Positions 16,881-27,001 are shown, counted from the stretch's first letter. The stretch: 64,000 bases of DNA from Parvimonas sp015257355 (GCF_050262165.1 NZ_CP189844.1), one strand, 5' to 3'. Numbers and translations are program-made. Notes: generated from the letters alone by a model not told the origin.

Positions 16881-18405
16881 CTCTAACCTTACGTTCTAAT
16901 AAATGATATTTTTCAAAAGCATCTCTAGCATATTGAACAGTATCGTAGCTTACCCTTTCTCCATCAATGAATTTTTGCATATCTGATTTTTTAACCAAAT
17001 AACCAGTTACACGAATCAAATCTCCATTTTCTCCATAGCATGAAATATATCTCATATTTAATCTAAATGCAGCTTTAAAGATATCTAAAACGGCAGATGG
17101 ATTCTTTTCAGCAGTTTCGTCAAATGGGAAGTGATCACCAATTCCTGATGGGAAATATTTGTGGAATAATGCTGAATGTTTAATATGATCATACATTGGT
17201 ATTTCTTTACCAATTCTAATTCTAACACCTGCACTATCTTCAATATCATCTTGTGCTCCTACTTGTGAGTGTAGCATAAATCTATGATTCCAGAAAGTTG
17301 AATATTTGCTTTCAAAAGAATTAACTCTCTTTTCAACAAAATTCATAACTTCAACTCCAAGTTCATTTGCATATTCATCTTTACCAAATTCTAAATCTTT
17401 GTTTTCAAATTCTAGAAGTTGTTGAACACATTCATGAAGTCCTACAACTCCAAAAAGTCCAACAAATCTATCTAATTCAACAAATCCTTCTTTAACTAAG
17501 AAATTTTCTTTAAAGAAAGGAGTTTCTTCAACTAAGAATTTAATCTTACCTTCCATGAAATTACACATTAAATCAATTGCTTCTGGTAAAACTCTTCCGT
17601 AGAAATCTTCTTTTGAACTTGCACTTCTTGCAAGAGAACCAAGTCTTAATCTACTTAGTGTAAAAGCTCCTCCTGAAATTGGAAGACCATTGTAACAACT
17701 TGCTATTGCATAATCTCCTTTAAAATCATTTCTATAGTATTTATCATTAGCAAATGCTGGATTTGCAGTTAAAAGAGATGCATAAACTGCCTTTTCTCCA
17801 AAATCATCTGGTGTAATATCTTCATCATAAAGAATTGTCATATTTGGAGTAACATTATTTAAAGTTGGAAGTAATTCCAAAATGATTTCTCCAGCAACAG
17901 TTTTTTCTGGACCAATATTTGCATGACAGAAACTGTCATTAATTGTTCTATCTAAAGAAACTAAGAACCATTTAATTAATTTTTTAGCTTCTTCTCTATC
18001 TGTAATAAACGGATCAAGAAGCTTATCAATCTTACCAATATATACTGGATATCTTGTTACAGAAGGAACATGATGATAAAAAATTAATAAATTATTAATT
18101 GCATCAAGTAAAGTTTCTGATTTTTCAAGACGTAAAAATTTACAACCCTCATCCAAAAGTTTTTGATAATTAGGGCAAATATATCTTGGTGCGTAAGGCG
18201 CATGACCCTCCCACAAATCGCAGAAACCTCCATTTTCAGAAATTTCAAAAATTCTATCATTTACTGAACTTTCAGGAAAATCATTCAAATTTTCTGCAAG
18301 TTTTGCAAGTTGAGAAGTCTTTTGTTCGAAAGTTAAATCCGTAGCCTTAATTATATTCATTGATAATTCTCTTGCTTCTTCTAGTGTTTTTATTTTAGAA
18401 ATCAT
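16870..18405 (-). CDS. yjjI: YjjI-family glycyl radical enzyme
   Basis: A 511-residue glycyl radical enzyme of the short YjjI (DUF3029) type, whose substrate is not established. The radical site is IRVTGYLV near the C-terminus, and a catalytic-type cysteine lies in AIASCYNGLPISGG (about 235). I start it at the ATG at 18405, which has GGAGG seven bases upstream; a longer frame from a TTG overlaps that ribosome site. At about 510 residues it is much shorter than pyruvate formate-lyase. It is paired with its activase, and the repeat mosaic 18658-19178 lies upstream. Confidence 0.9.
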   Translation of the reverse strand: MISKIKTLEEARELSMNIIKATDLTFEQKTSQLAKLAENLNDFPESSVNDRIFEISENGGFCDLWEGHAPYAPRYICPNYQKLLDEGCKFLRLEKSETLLDAINNLLIFYHHVPSVTRYPVYIGKIDKLLDPFITDREEAKKLIKWFLVSLDRTINDSFCHANIGPEKTVAGEIILELLPTLNNVTPNMTILYDEDITPDDFGEKAVYASLLTANPAFANDKYYRNDFKGDYAIASCYNGLPISGGAFTLSRLRLGSLARSASSKEDFYGRVLPEAIDLMCNFMEGKIKFLVEETPFFKENFLVKEGFVELDRFVGLFGVVGLHECVQQLLEFENKDLEFGKDEYANELGVEVMNFVEKRVNSFESKYSTFWNHRFMLHSQVGAQDDIEDSAGVRIRIGKEIPMYDHIKHSALFHKYFPSGIGDHFPFDETAEKNPSAVLDIFKAAFRLNMRYISCYGENGDLIRVTGYLVKKSDMQKFIDGERVSYDTVQYARDAFEKYHLLERKVRDVK

Positions 18406-18657
18406 AAATACCTCCAATTTTATGTCAAAAAGTCATTTACTATTTACCCATATTATATATGAATAATCTCAAAAATGATACTGTAAATTGTCTTTTTTAA
18501 GTAAAAATTTTGAGAATTATTGAGTAAAAAAATTTTTACATCACAACATTTTACAAAGGAATTATAAAAAATAAGTATTGAAAATCAACTATAGAAATTT
18601 TATAAATTCATCTTTAATATAAAATTTCCATATATAATATATCTATGATATATTTAC
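18406..18657. other. yjjI upstream region
   Basis: AT-rich, no gene. A long inverted repeat, GTAAAAATTTT...AAAATTTTTAC at about 18502-18540, could be a leader hairpin or operator for yjjI. I see no confident promoter. Confidence 0.4.
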
Positions 18658-19178
18658 ATTTGCTTGCAAACAAGCAAATGTATGAGATCTCTCCATTTCG
18701 CTACGCTACAGTCGAGATGACGTGTTGGGAGATTTTCTTTGTAAGGTTCTATGACGTAAATTGTTTTATTTTTTTTAGAAATATTTTTTTGATATTAAAT
18801 AATACTGAATTATTGTAAAGACAATGACTTTATGAAATCTCCAGACAATTCTATCAGAAAATACAATTGTTCCCGTCAGACCTACTATTGCTTGTAAACG
18901 AGCAAAGTTAGTACTAAATTTACTTCACTCAGCTTCGCTTATCTTCGGTCGAGATTACATAGTAGGTAATTTTCTTTCCAAAGTAATTTAATGTAAACTA
19001 TTTAATTTCTATATATTTTTGAAGTTTATCTACTGATAACGTCAAGCTATTAAACGAATTTTTCTACCTTTTACGTCATCTCGAGCGTAGTCAATCTAGC
19101 CCTAACTTTGTTTACTTGTAAACAAAAGTAGGTCTGACGGGGTCGTTGTATCTTTTGATACAATGACTCTGGAAATCT
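18658..19178. repeat. mosaic palindromic repeat region A
   Basis: Contains three related units. The first opens with the perfect hairpin CATTTGCTTG/CAAGCAAATG (18658-18680), then TGAGATCTCTCCA and TCGAGATGACGT. The second (about 18831-18966) has CCCGTCAGACCTAC, a hairpin, and TCGGTCGAGATTACAT. The third is inverted: ACGTCATCTCGA (19073-19084), then a 47-base block (19093-19139) identical to 52312-52358, and GGAAATCTCAT at the end. No open reading frame. It is non-coding and likely mobile or recombinogenic in origin. Confidence 0.8.
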
Positions 19179-19201
19179 CATAAAATTATTATTTCCCACA
19201 A

Positions 19202-19225
19202 AAAAACGACCATACGGTCGTTTTT
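19202..19225. terminator. terminator between cupin gene and repeat A
   Basis: Ten-base-pair stem AAAAACGACC/GGTCGTTTTT, loop ATAC. Placed to end the minus-strand cupin gene; it could work in both directions. Confidence 0.8.
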
Positions 19226-19248
19226 ATCTATCTTAAAAATTTAAAATT

Positions 19249-19910
19249 TTATTCCAAAGTTAAAAGCAATGCCATTTTGAAATTCTTTTCAGCTTTTACA
19301 TAATGTCTTCCAGCTTTTGCAAAATGGAAGCATTCTCCGGCTTTGCTTTGATTACATGATCTGTTCCTTCATATCCGATTATTCCTTCACCATCTAATGC
19401 AAATACAATTGCTTCACCTGGTGCTGAATGTTCTGATAATCCTGTTCCTGCATCAAATGCCATTAATACAAATTTCATTTGATCATTATGAACAACGTCC
19501 ATATTAACTATTTTACCTTCTTGGTATTCTAATAATTCTCCTAATTTAAAAACTTCTCCTGGTTTTACTGCTTTATTCATAAAATCCTCCTCTTTTATTG
19601 CTATTTCTGTAAATATTGCTCCCGATTTTGTTCTCATTCCAACAGGAATTTCTATCGGTGTAAAAATACTATCACCTTGTTTTAGTATTTTTGTTTTTTC
19701 TGAAAATCCATATACTTCAATTTCTCCTTCTGCTACAATCAATAGCTTATAGTAAGGAAATAATTCTGCACTTATATCAGTATCTTCTGCCATTGAAAAA
19801 TATGCTATATAATTTTCTCCGCCATAAACTTCTTTAGATACAGTAGTACATCCTTCTAGTGCTTTATTATCTTCGGCTATGGAATATACTTTCCCTACCT
19901 TTTCTTTCAA
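19249..19910 (-). CDS. double-cupin protein, frameshifted near the C-terminus
   Basis: As read, 204 residues from a TTG start with AGGAGG upstream. Two cupin motifs are visible, PYYKLLIVAEGEIEVYGF (about 52-69) and LSEHSAPGEAIVFALDGEG (about 157-175). The frame then drifts to a stop at 19296. In another frame the sequence continues SKAGECFHFAKAGRHYVKAE and KNFKMALLLTLE to 19249, the expected cupin ending, so one base is missing near 19341-19350. Small stand-alone cupins have many functions; the divergent Crp-like gene suggests a redox or stress link, as inference. The metal-binding His is visible in the second cupin. Confidence 0.75.
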
Positions 19911-20322
19911 AATGCACCTCCTATTATTATTGAATATAATATGTATTCAGAATATATATACCCAAACAAATTTAAAAATAACAGTGTATATATATTATTT
20001 TTAATATTTTTTTTACCTATTTTTTATTTGTATATTTTTTAACGTTTATAATAATAACATAAGTTTAATTAATATTTTTTGATATTATTCTTAATATGCT
20101 ATATATAACTAAAAATAAAAACATCTAATATTTATCACAAATATCAACATAAACAAATGTTGTATAAGTGTTTTTTTGGATTTTATGGAACTAAATTTTT
20201 TTGAAGTAAAAATATTAAAAAATTATAAATTAAAATTTTTTTAAAAAACTTGTCATTTCCTCTTTATTTTTTTTTTTTTTATATTATAATAATGTAGTAT
20301 TAGATTAATAAGGAGGGACATT
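19911..20322. other. divergent regulatory region between cupin and Crp-like genes
   Basis: About 410 AT-rich bases with no gene. It holds the two ribosome sites and presumably two promoters. AACATAAACAAATGTT (about 20150-20163) is a symmetric sequence that could be an operator. A 13-T run lies near 20270. No confident promoter assignment. Confidence 0.4.
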
Positions 20323-21024
20323 ATGGAAAGTAGATTAGTTAGTTACTTTTTAAGAAAAGTTTTTTGAATTGAAAAAAACTTTGATTTAAAACTAGATAAA
20401 AGATTATATTCAGAATTCACAGTTCTTAAAGTTAAGAAGAAAACTGTTATAATCAAAGAAAATGATAAATTGGATTATTTATATTTATTAGTTAGAGGAA
20501 GTGCCAATGTTGTTCACTTCACTCCAGTTGGGGAACTAATAGTATTTAATCATATAACTAATACTTCTATTTTTGGATTGCTTGAGTTTATGGACAATAA
20601 ACACGACTTCTATAAAAGTGTTGCATTCTTTAAAGATACAAGGCTTATTAGAATTCCAGTAGAAAGATTTGAAAAGGAAGCTGAAAGCATTGAACTGTTA
20701 AAAGTTTATAATCAATTTTTATTAGATTTCGCAAAACATTCAATAGCTACATTTGATTTAACTAAAAACTACGGAAGAAAGAAAAACTTAATTGAATTCT
20801 TCTTATCAAAATGTGTTGATGTAGAATTCCCTGTTAAGATTTCTCTAAAAAAAAAAGTTATTTCAGACTATTTGAGAATTAACGAAAGAACAATGTATAG
20901 ATATTTAAATGAATTGATAGATAGAAATTGCATTTCAAGAAAAACTGGTAAAATTATTATTTCAAAAGAAAATTACGATAATTTACTAGAATACTCAAAG
21001 GAAAAAGGCGTAGATAACGAATAA
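20323..21024 (+). pseudogene. Crp/Fnr-type regulator with in-frame TGA at codon 15
   Basis: From the ATG at 20323, preceded by AAGGAGGG, the frame reads MESRLVSYFLRKVF, then TGA (20365-20367), then continues uninterrupted for 218 codons. The body has a cyclic-nucleotide-type beta barrel (about 35-120: YLLVRGSANVVHF, GELIVFN) and a C-terminal helix-turn-helix (KKVISDYLRINERTMYRYLN). Without readthrough or an internal start the product is cut. An internal TTG at 20470 would drop part of the sensor domain. No Fnr-type cysteine cluster is seen. It overlaps the next gene (TAATG). Confidence 0.7.
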
Positions 21025-21824
21025 TGATAGATATTAATAACCAATCTATAGAAAATTCAGAAGTTACAACAAAAAGATTTAATATAAAATCTTTTATAAT
21101 TGTTTTAAATTATTTTTTAACTCCAATTTTGTTTTTTATAATAGTCGGTTTATTATTTAGATTTACTCTGATTGACGAAATTATATTCGATTTACAAATA
21201 GTAAAGAACTTTTTTGTAAATAATCCATCTCTTGTAGAAAATGATGAAGTATTTACCAAATTTGTATCTAGTATACTAGGTTCTATCGCTACTATTTTAA
21301 CTTTTGTAATTGCACTGTTAATATACAAAGATCGAAAAGATAGTATTTCTATTAAAAAAACTGAGTTTTCCATTGCAAAACTAATTTTAATAGGTATTGG
21401 TCTTGGGATAATTATGATTTTATGGAATTTTGTAATTTCATATGTATATTCAATTATTGGATTGGATTTTAGAAGTGGAAATACTGAAAGCATAGCAGAA
21501 TCATTAAAATATAACAAGTTATTGATTTTTAATCTACTGGTAGCCGCTCCAATCGGAGAAGAAATTGCTTTTAAATATGGTATATTTACATTTCTACATG
21601 AAATTTTTCAAAACAAAGGAAAGCTTTTAAAAATATTTTTACCAGCATTTGTGTCAGCCTTTGTATTTGGTATTATTCATGATGGATTATATCTAATACC
21701 ATTGTATTTTGTTCCAAGTTTTATTGGATGTTTAATTTACGAAAAAACAAAATCTTTATTCCCATGTGTATTAGGACATTTTATCAATAATTTAATTGCA
21801 TTCTTAGTAATGTTATACAATTAA
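21024..21824 (+). CDS. CPBP-family intramembrane protease (CAAX/Abi type)
   Basis: A 266-residue membrane protein with about seven or eight hydrophobic segments. It carries the three CPBP motifs: GEEIAFKYGIF (about 186; the usual arginine is lysine here), FVFGIIHDGL (about 217) and LGHFINNLIAF near the C-terminus. Family members process prenylated proteins or act in bacteriocin immunity in other bacteria; the substrate here is unknown. Its start overlaps the regulator's stop, so the two form one transcription unit ended by the hairpin at 21825. Confidence 0.88.
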   Translation: MIDINNQSIENSEVTTKRFNIKSFIIVLNYFLTPILFFIIVGLLFRFTLIDEIIFDLQIVKNFFVNNPSLVENDEVFTKFVSSILGSIATILTFVIALLIYKDRKDSISIKKTEFSIAKLILIGIGLGIIMILWNFVISYVYSIIGLDFRSGNTESIAESLKYNKLLIFNLLVAAPIGEEIAFKYGIFTFLHEIFQNKGKLLKIFLPAFVSAFVFGIIHDGLYLIPLYFVPSFIGCLIYEKTKSLFPCVLGHFINNLIAFLVMLYN

Positions 21825-21857
21825 AAAGCTATTGAAGTTTTACTTCAATAGCTTTTT
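21825..21857 (+). terminator. terminator after the CPBP protease
   Basis: Stem AAAGCTATTGAAGT/ACTTCAATAGCTTT followed by TTTT. The 67-bp palindromic repeat follows at once, as at 6365. Confidence 0.9.
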
Positions 21858-21859
21858 TT

Positions 21860-21926
21860 ATTGTGAAACAACAAGGTTCCCGGGTACCCACCCGATGTGA
21901 AGCATCGTGGAAGGGTGGGGTTCTTA
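21860..21926. repeat. 67-bp palindromic repeat, copy 2
   Basis: Same 67-base element as 6397-6463: ATTGTGAAACAACAAGG, then GGTTCCCGGGTACCCACCC, inner GATGTGAAGCATC, and GGGTGGGGTTCTTA. The few differences largely keep the palindromes. Confidence 0.85.
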
Positions 21927-22067
21927 TTTATAATTGTTTTGATTTATATGACTTATTATTAAATTCACTAATTATAGTAAAACTACATATTAGATGTTTT
22001 TCTTTTTAAGGAAATATTAAATTATATTTTTTATTCTCTACTTAATTTTTAAAAAAAATATTTATAA

Positions 22068-22265
22068 TTAGTTTTTTCTATTTTTATCAAATACCTTATC
22101 TAAACTTATAAAAAATAAAATAAAATCAAACAATATTCCTATCAAGGACTTAAAAACCATATCTCCATTCAATAGATTTTTCATATCTATCAAAAAGAAG
22201 CTAAATACTGACAATATAATCCCGCATAAATACAATGCTTTATGTTTTAAAATTTTTCTTACCAT
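22068..22265 (-). CDS. 65-residue membrane protein coupled to thrS
   Basis: MVRKILKHKALYLCGIIL... has two hydrophobic segments (about 12-27 and 39-55) and basic ends. Its ATG overlaps the thrS stop (TAATG at 22263-22267), so translation is probably coupled. I do not recognise a family. The coupling is the main reason to believe it is real. Confidence 0.6.
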   Translation of the reverse strand: MVRKILKHKALYLCGIILSVFSFFLIDMKNLLNGDMVFKSLIGILFDFILFFISLDKVFDKNRKN

Positions 22266-24212
22266 TATTTGACAACCTTTGAATTCACTTCTTCTAAAAT
22301 CATTTCAAGGAATGCACCAGCTTTCATTGAGCCTTTATCTCCCTCTCCACGTTTTCTAACTGAAACTGTTCTTTCGTTTACTTCATTTTCACCAACGATT
22401 AAACTATATGGAATTTTAGCAAGTTGTGCTTCTCTGATTTTTAATCCAATTTTTTCTGCTCTATCATCAACTGCTACTCTTATGTCTTTTTTTGCAAATT
22501 CTTTTTGTAATTCATAAGCATAGTCATTGAATTTGTCAGAAATTGGTAAAATCTTAACTTGTTCTGGTGCTAACCAAGTTGGGAAAGCTCCTTTGTATTC
22601 TTCAATTAGGTAAGCTACGAATCTTTCCATTGTAGAAACAATACCTCTGTGAATTACAACTGGTCTATGAGTATTCTTTCCATCTTCTCCAACATAAGTT
22701 AAATCAAATCTTTGTGGTAATAAGAAGTCAAGTTGAATTGTAGAAAGAGTTTCCTCTAAACCAATCGCAGTCTTAACTTGAACATCAAGTTTTGGACCAT
22801 AGAACGCAGCTTCTCCTTTTGCTTCAAAGTATTCATAACCTAAGTCATCCATTGCACTCTTAAGCATTGCTTCAGCATTATTCCACATTTCATCGTCATC
22901 AAAGTATTTTTCCTTATTTTCAGGATCTCTGTAACTTAATCTGAATCTAAAATTCTTGATGTCAAAATCTTCATAAACTGATTTCATTAAATTTACAACT
23001 CTTGTAAATTCATCTTTAATTTGATCAGGACGAACAAAGATATGAGCATCGTTTAAAGTCATTTCTCTAACTCTTTGCAAACCTGAAAGTGTACCACTCA
23101 TTTCGTAACGGTGCATCATTCCAAGTTCAGCAATTCTAATAGGGAATTCTTTATAACTATGAACATCATTATTGTAAATTTCCATATGATGAGGACAGTT
23201 CATTGGTCTTAAAACTAATAATTCTCCATTACCTAAGTCCATTGGTGGGAACATACTATCTTGATAGTGATCCCAGTGACCTGAAGTTTTATAAAGGTCA
23301 ACATTTGCTAAAATTGGAGTATAAACATGTTCATATCCACATTCAATTCAATTCTTTATCAACTATATATCTTTCAATTACACGTCTAATTGTAGATCCT
23401 TTTGGTAACCAGAAAGGAAGACCAGCCCCTACATTTTGGCTAATCATAAATATTCCTAACTCTTTACCAATCTTTCTATGGTCTCTTTGTTTAGCATCTT
23501 CTAAGAATTCTAAATACTCATCTAAATCTTTTTTCTTTTCAAAAGTTATACCATAAATTCTTTGAAGCATTTTATTTTTTTCGCTACCTCTCCAATAAGC
23601 ACCGGCTATGCTTAAAAGTTTAACAGCTTTTATTTTCTTAACATCAACAAGATGAGGTCCTCTACAAAGGTCTGTAAAATCTCCTAATTCATAGAAAGAA
23701 AGTTCAGCATCTTTATCAAAACCTTCGATTAGATCAATTTTATAATCTTGTCCTTTTTCAGCAAAATACTTTAAGGCAAAGTCTCTACTAACTTCTTTTC
23801 TATCAACAGAATAACCTTCCTTAAATATTTTCATCATTTCTTTTTCGATTTTTTCTAAATCTTCTGGTGTAAATTTATGTTCTGAATCTAAATCATAGTA
23901 AAATCCGTTATCTATTGCAGGTCCAATTCCAAATTTTGTATCTGGAAATAGTCTTTGAATAGCAAGAGCCATAACGTGACTTGACGTATGCCAGAAAATT
24001 TCTTTTCCTTCTTTATCTTCAAACTTTACGAATTTAATAGCACAATCTTCTTTTAATGTTTCACTTAAACCTTTTATAACATCATTAACAACAGCGCCGA
24101 TAACATTTCTTGCAAAACCTTCAGAAATACTAATTGCAACATCTAAAATTTTTACACCTTTTTCAAATTCATGAACAGACCCATCTGGGAATGTAACTTT
24201 AATCATCTCCAT
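22265..24212 (-). CDS. thrS: threonyl-tRNA synthetase, frameshifted
   Basis: Charges tRNA-Thr. The N-terminal part (24212 down to about 23343) has the TGS domain (MIKVTFPDGSVHEF) and the editing domain (HTSSHVMALA, CRGPHL). The catalytic and anticodon-binding parts follow (RPMNCPHHMEIY, FYGPKLDVQ). The two lie in different frames. At 23343-23355 the coding strand reads GAATTGAATTGAATG, where relatives have DKE..GYEHVYTP, so four bases (AATT) or one base are extra. Since an organism needs a threonyl-tRNA synthetase, this may be a sequence error or another copy exists. A T-box precedes it. Confidence 0.92.
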
Positions 24213-24280
24213 AATTTCCTCCTTCTTAGACTACATAATTACTTCGTTCTTTTCATGTATCTTTTTTTAAAATAAAAAAA

Positions 24281-24452
24281 GAGTCTCATCCCTACAAAAC
24301 TGTAGGGACGATGACTCGTGGTTCCACCCTAATTACTTCTTAATTAGATAAAAGACTCCGTAATAGTTTTCGGTAAATAGCATTCTTAAATGAAATTCCA
24401 GCCACGTTTCATTCTCTCTTAAAGCGCTTAAATCCTACTCGTTACTTCAACG
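24281..24452 (-). ncRNA. T-box leader of thrS (threonine specifier)
   Basis: The T-box core AGGGTGGAACCACG is at 24317-24330. It is followed by a terminator, GAGTC-n3-TCCCTAC...GTAGGGA-n4-GACTC (24281-24316), and a T run. Stem I lies upstream from about 24450, with AGAGA. In the expected specifier loop, UUUACCGAAA puts ACC (24372-24374), a threonine codon. Uncharged tRNA-Thr would favour the antiterminator and allow thrS transcription. It lies between hisS and thrS, so thrS has its own control. Confidence 0.9.
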
Positions 24453-24453
24453 T

Positions 24454-25757
24454 CTATATTAACTTCAATAATCCTTCAAAATCAACAGTCGTTTGTTCTC
24501 CTGTCTTTAAATCTTTGACAGTGTAAGTGTTATTTGCTTTTTCATCTTCTCCGACTATGATAATATAAGGGATATTTAATTTGTCAGCATAAGAGATTTT
24601 TTTCTTCATCTTAGCATCTTCAAAATATATTTGTATTATTTTACCACTATTTTCAAATTTATTCAATAGTTTAATTCCATAATCATAACAATTTTCCATT
24701 GGAATAATTAAAGCGTCAATACTATTAGTTTTTATTTCCTTAAATAAATTCTTATCAAGTAATTGATAGAATAATCTTGTAAGTCCAATAGAGATTCCAA
24801 CACCTGGTAAAACTTGACTTGTATAATTACTTGCTAAATCATCATATCTCTTCCGCCAGAACAAACACTTCCAAGTTGTCTATAATTTTCTAAAAATGTT
24901 TCATAAACAGTTCCAGTATAATAATCTAAACCTCTTGTAATTGTAAGATTAATCTTTATATAATCTTCAGGAATTCCAAAAAGTTTCATACAAGAATAAA
25001 CTTCTTTAAGTTCTTCAATACCTTTTTCAAAAAGTTCATTAGAAATACCTAGAACACTTAACTTTTCAATAATCTCTTCATTATTACCAGAAATTTTAAT
25101 AAATTCTAAGATTTTTTCCAAACTCTTATCGTCAAGTCCAGTATTTTTTAATTCTTCAACAACTTTTTCAAAACCTATTTTTTCAATTTTATCAATTATT
25201 CTAAGCATATCAGATTTATTATCTATACCCAAACTTTCAAAAAGTCCATTAATAATTTTTAAATTACTAAAATTAATTGCAAATTTTTCGTTAATAATTT
25301 TTGAAAAAATTTCATAAATAATATAAGGAAGTTCTGCATCATTTTTTATATCAAGTTTTCCATTTCCTATTACGTCAATATCACATTGATAAAACTCCTT
25401 ATATCTACCCTTTTGATTTCTTTCTCCACGGTAAACTTTACCTATATGATATCTTCTAAAAGGGAAATTCAAATCACTAAAATATTGAGCAACATATCTT
25501 GCCAAAGGCACTGTTAAATCAAATCTTAAAGAGATATCCTTACTTTCAGAGTCAATTTTAAAAATTTGTTTAGTAGTTTCTCCACCACCCTTAGCCAAAA
25601 GAATTTCATTCTTTTCAAATACAGGTGTATCTATAGGTAAAAATCCACGTTTTTTAAAAGTATCTTCTATTATATTCTTTACATTATCGAACAAAATTTG
25701 TTCACTTGGTAAAAGTTCCATTGTTCCTACAACATTACTCGGTTTAATAAATCCCAT
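24454..25757 (-). CDS. hisS: histidyl-tRNA synthetase, frameshifted
   Basis: Charges tRNA-His. I start it at MGFIKPSNVVGTMELLP (25757), which has GGAGG upstream. Class II motifs are present: RFDLTVPLARYVA and YRGERNQKGRYKEFYQCDID (motif 2), and LDYYTGTVYET. The frame breaks at about 24850, where GGAAGAGATATGATG should read GGAAGATATGATG (family sequence CSGGRYDDL); two bases (GA) look extra. The remainder continues to the anticodon-binding domain. No T-box is seen upstream. Possible sequence error, as in thrS. Confidence 0.92.
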
Positions 25758-25759
25758 AA

Positions 25760-26359
25760 TTACCTCCAAAGTGAAATAATTCCACCTAAATCGACAAAAT
25801 CTTCGCCTTTAGGAAATAGAATCCTCACATTTTCATCATCAGCTACGCGTTTAATTATATCATAATCTTGATATTTTGTCACATCACCATAAAACAATAG
25901 AATATCGTCAGACACAAAACCACAAGTTCCTCCGATAAATCCATTTTTATATCCATTTAAAATTATTCCATCTGTTGTAACAAGTTCCACATTTATATTC
26001 TTAAATTTTAAAGACTTAAAAATTCCCTCATCACTTGTAATAATATGATTTTTAAAACAAATCATACTGCAATTTGAATAACCTTGATTTATCTTTATAT
26101 ATTCTCTTTTTAGCTTAAGACTTTCAAAAATTTCTTTTGTAGTAAATTTTTCATTATGAAAAAAATATTTATCATTTTTTGCAATATTTAAAACTATTTC
26201 TCCATTTTTGAAATCTGAAACATCTACTTTTATTAAATTATAATCTTTTAAAAAATCTTTATAATACTCAAATACTGAATTTTCAATATAAATATCATTA
26301 TCTATCTTTAAAATACTCAAATCTACATGATCATTATAATTATTATTTAAATTTTTCAT
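25760..26359 (-). CDS. conserved clostridial-type protein of unknown function (DUF6873-like)
   Basis: A 199-residue protein without signal peptide or membrane segments. INQGYSNCSMICFKNHIITS (about 92-111), then SDEGI, GGTCGFVSDDILLFYGDV and FPKGEDFVDLGGIISL resemble a family of clostridial conserved proteins that I recall as DUF6873 with a deiminase-like fold. That match is from memory and tentative. It sits 2 bases upstream of hisS, so the two form an operon. Enzymatic role unknown. Confidence 0.55.
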   Translation of the reverse strand: MKNLNNNYNDHVDLSILKIDNDIYIENSVFEYYKDFLKDYNLIKVDVSDFKNGEIVLNIAKNDKYFFHNEKFTTKEIFESLKLKREYIKINQGYSNCSMICFKNHIITSDEGIFKSLKFKNINVELVTTDGIILNGYKNGFIGGTCGFVSDDILLFYGDVTKYQDYDIIKRVADDENVRILFPKGEDFVDLGGIISLWR

Positions 26360-26572
26360 TATTTAAACTTTTTATATAACAAATACTATTTTTGTCTAAA
26401 AGTTCAAAAAAATTCTCACTTGCGCAGTTACTAACTATAATTTTTTGCAATATTTTTATCTCCTTATGTTTAGTATTATAATTCTAGGGTACTATAAGTA
26501 AAGATAATTATAATACAACGATTTTGTTGATTATAATATATTTTATCACATTTTTATTATAGGAGGAAGTTT

Positions 26573-26985
26573 ATGTTAAAAGAATTTAAAGAATTTGCCT
26601 TAAAAGGTAATGTAATGGACTTAGCTGTTGGGGTTATTATAGGTGGAGCATTTGGTAAAATCGTTTCTTCTTTAGTAAATGATATTTTAATGCCTTTAAT
26701 CTCAATGTTAACAGGTGGAGTTAATTTCTCAGACCTAAAAATCGTATTAAAAGCAGGAGACGAATCAAAGAAAATAGCTGAAGTTGCTTTTAAATATGGT
26801 GCATTTATTCAAAACGTTCTTGATTTCTTAATTATTGCTTTCTGTATATTTTCTTAATGGTTAAAGCTATGAATAAGTTAAACAGAAAGAAAGAAGAAGC
26901 AGTTGAAGAAGCACCAGCTGGTCCAACTCAAGAAGAAATCTTAACAGATATTAAGAATATCTTAAATGATATTAAAGAAAAATAA
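26573..26985 (+). CDS. mscL: large-conductance mechanosensitive channel MscL, frameshifted
   Basis: Releases solutes under hypo-osmotic shock. MLKEFKEFALKGNVMDLAVGVIIGGAFGKI is the MscL N-terminus and first pore helix. The second helix (IQNVLDFLIIAFCIF) runs into a stop at 26857. One base later the sequence continues LMVKAMNKLNRKKEEAVEEA through to ILNDIKEK at 26985. A T is missing from a T run at about 26849-26852. The reconstructed length, about 137 residues, is normal. Ribosome site TAGGAGGAAG. It is divergent from the hisS operon. Confidence 0.92.
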
Positions 26986-27001
26986 GAAATTTATATTCAA
27001 A

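Noticed and set aside
18658..19178. CRISPR array
   Set aside because: Repeats are few, palindromic, unequal in length and in both orientations, without regular spacers.
20365..20367. TGA in the Crp-like gene as a selenocysteine codon
   Set aside because: No catalytic cysteine is expected there and I see no obvious selenocysteine hairpin downstream; a simple nonsense change or error is likelier.
23203..23556. Plus-strand frame across the thrS break
   Set aside because: Antisense to thrS, and no start signal.
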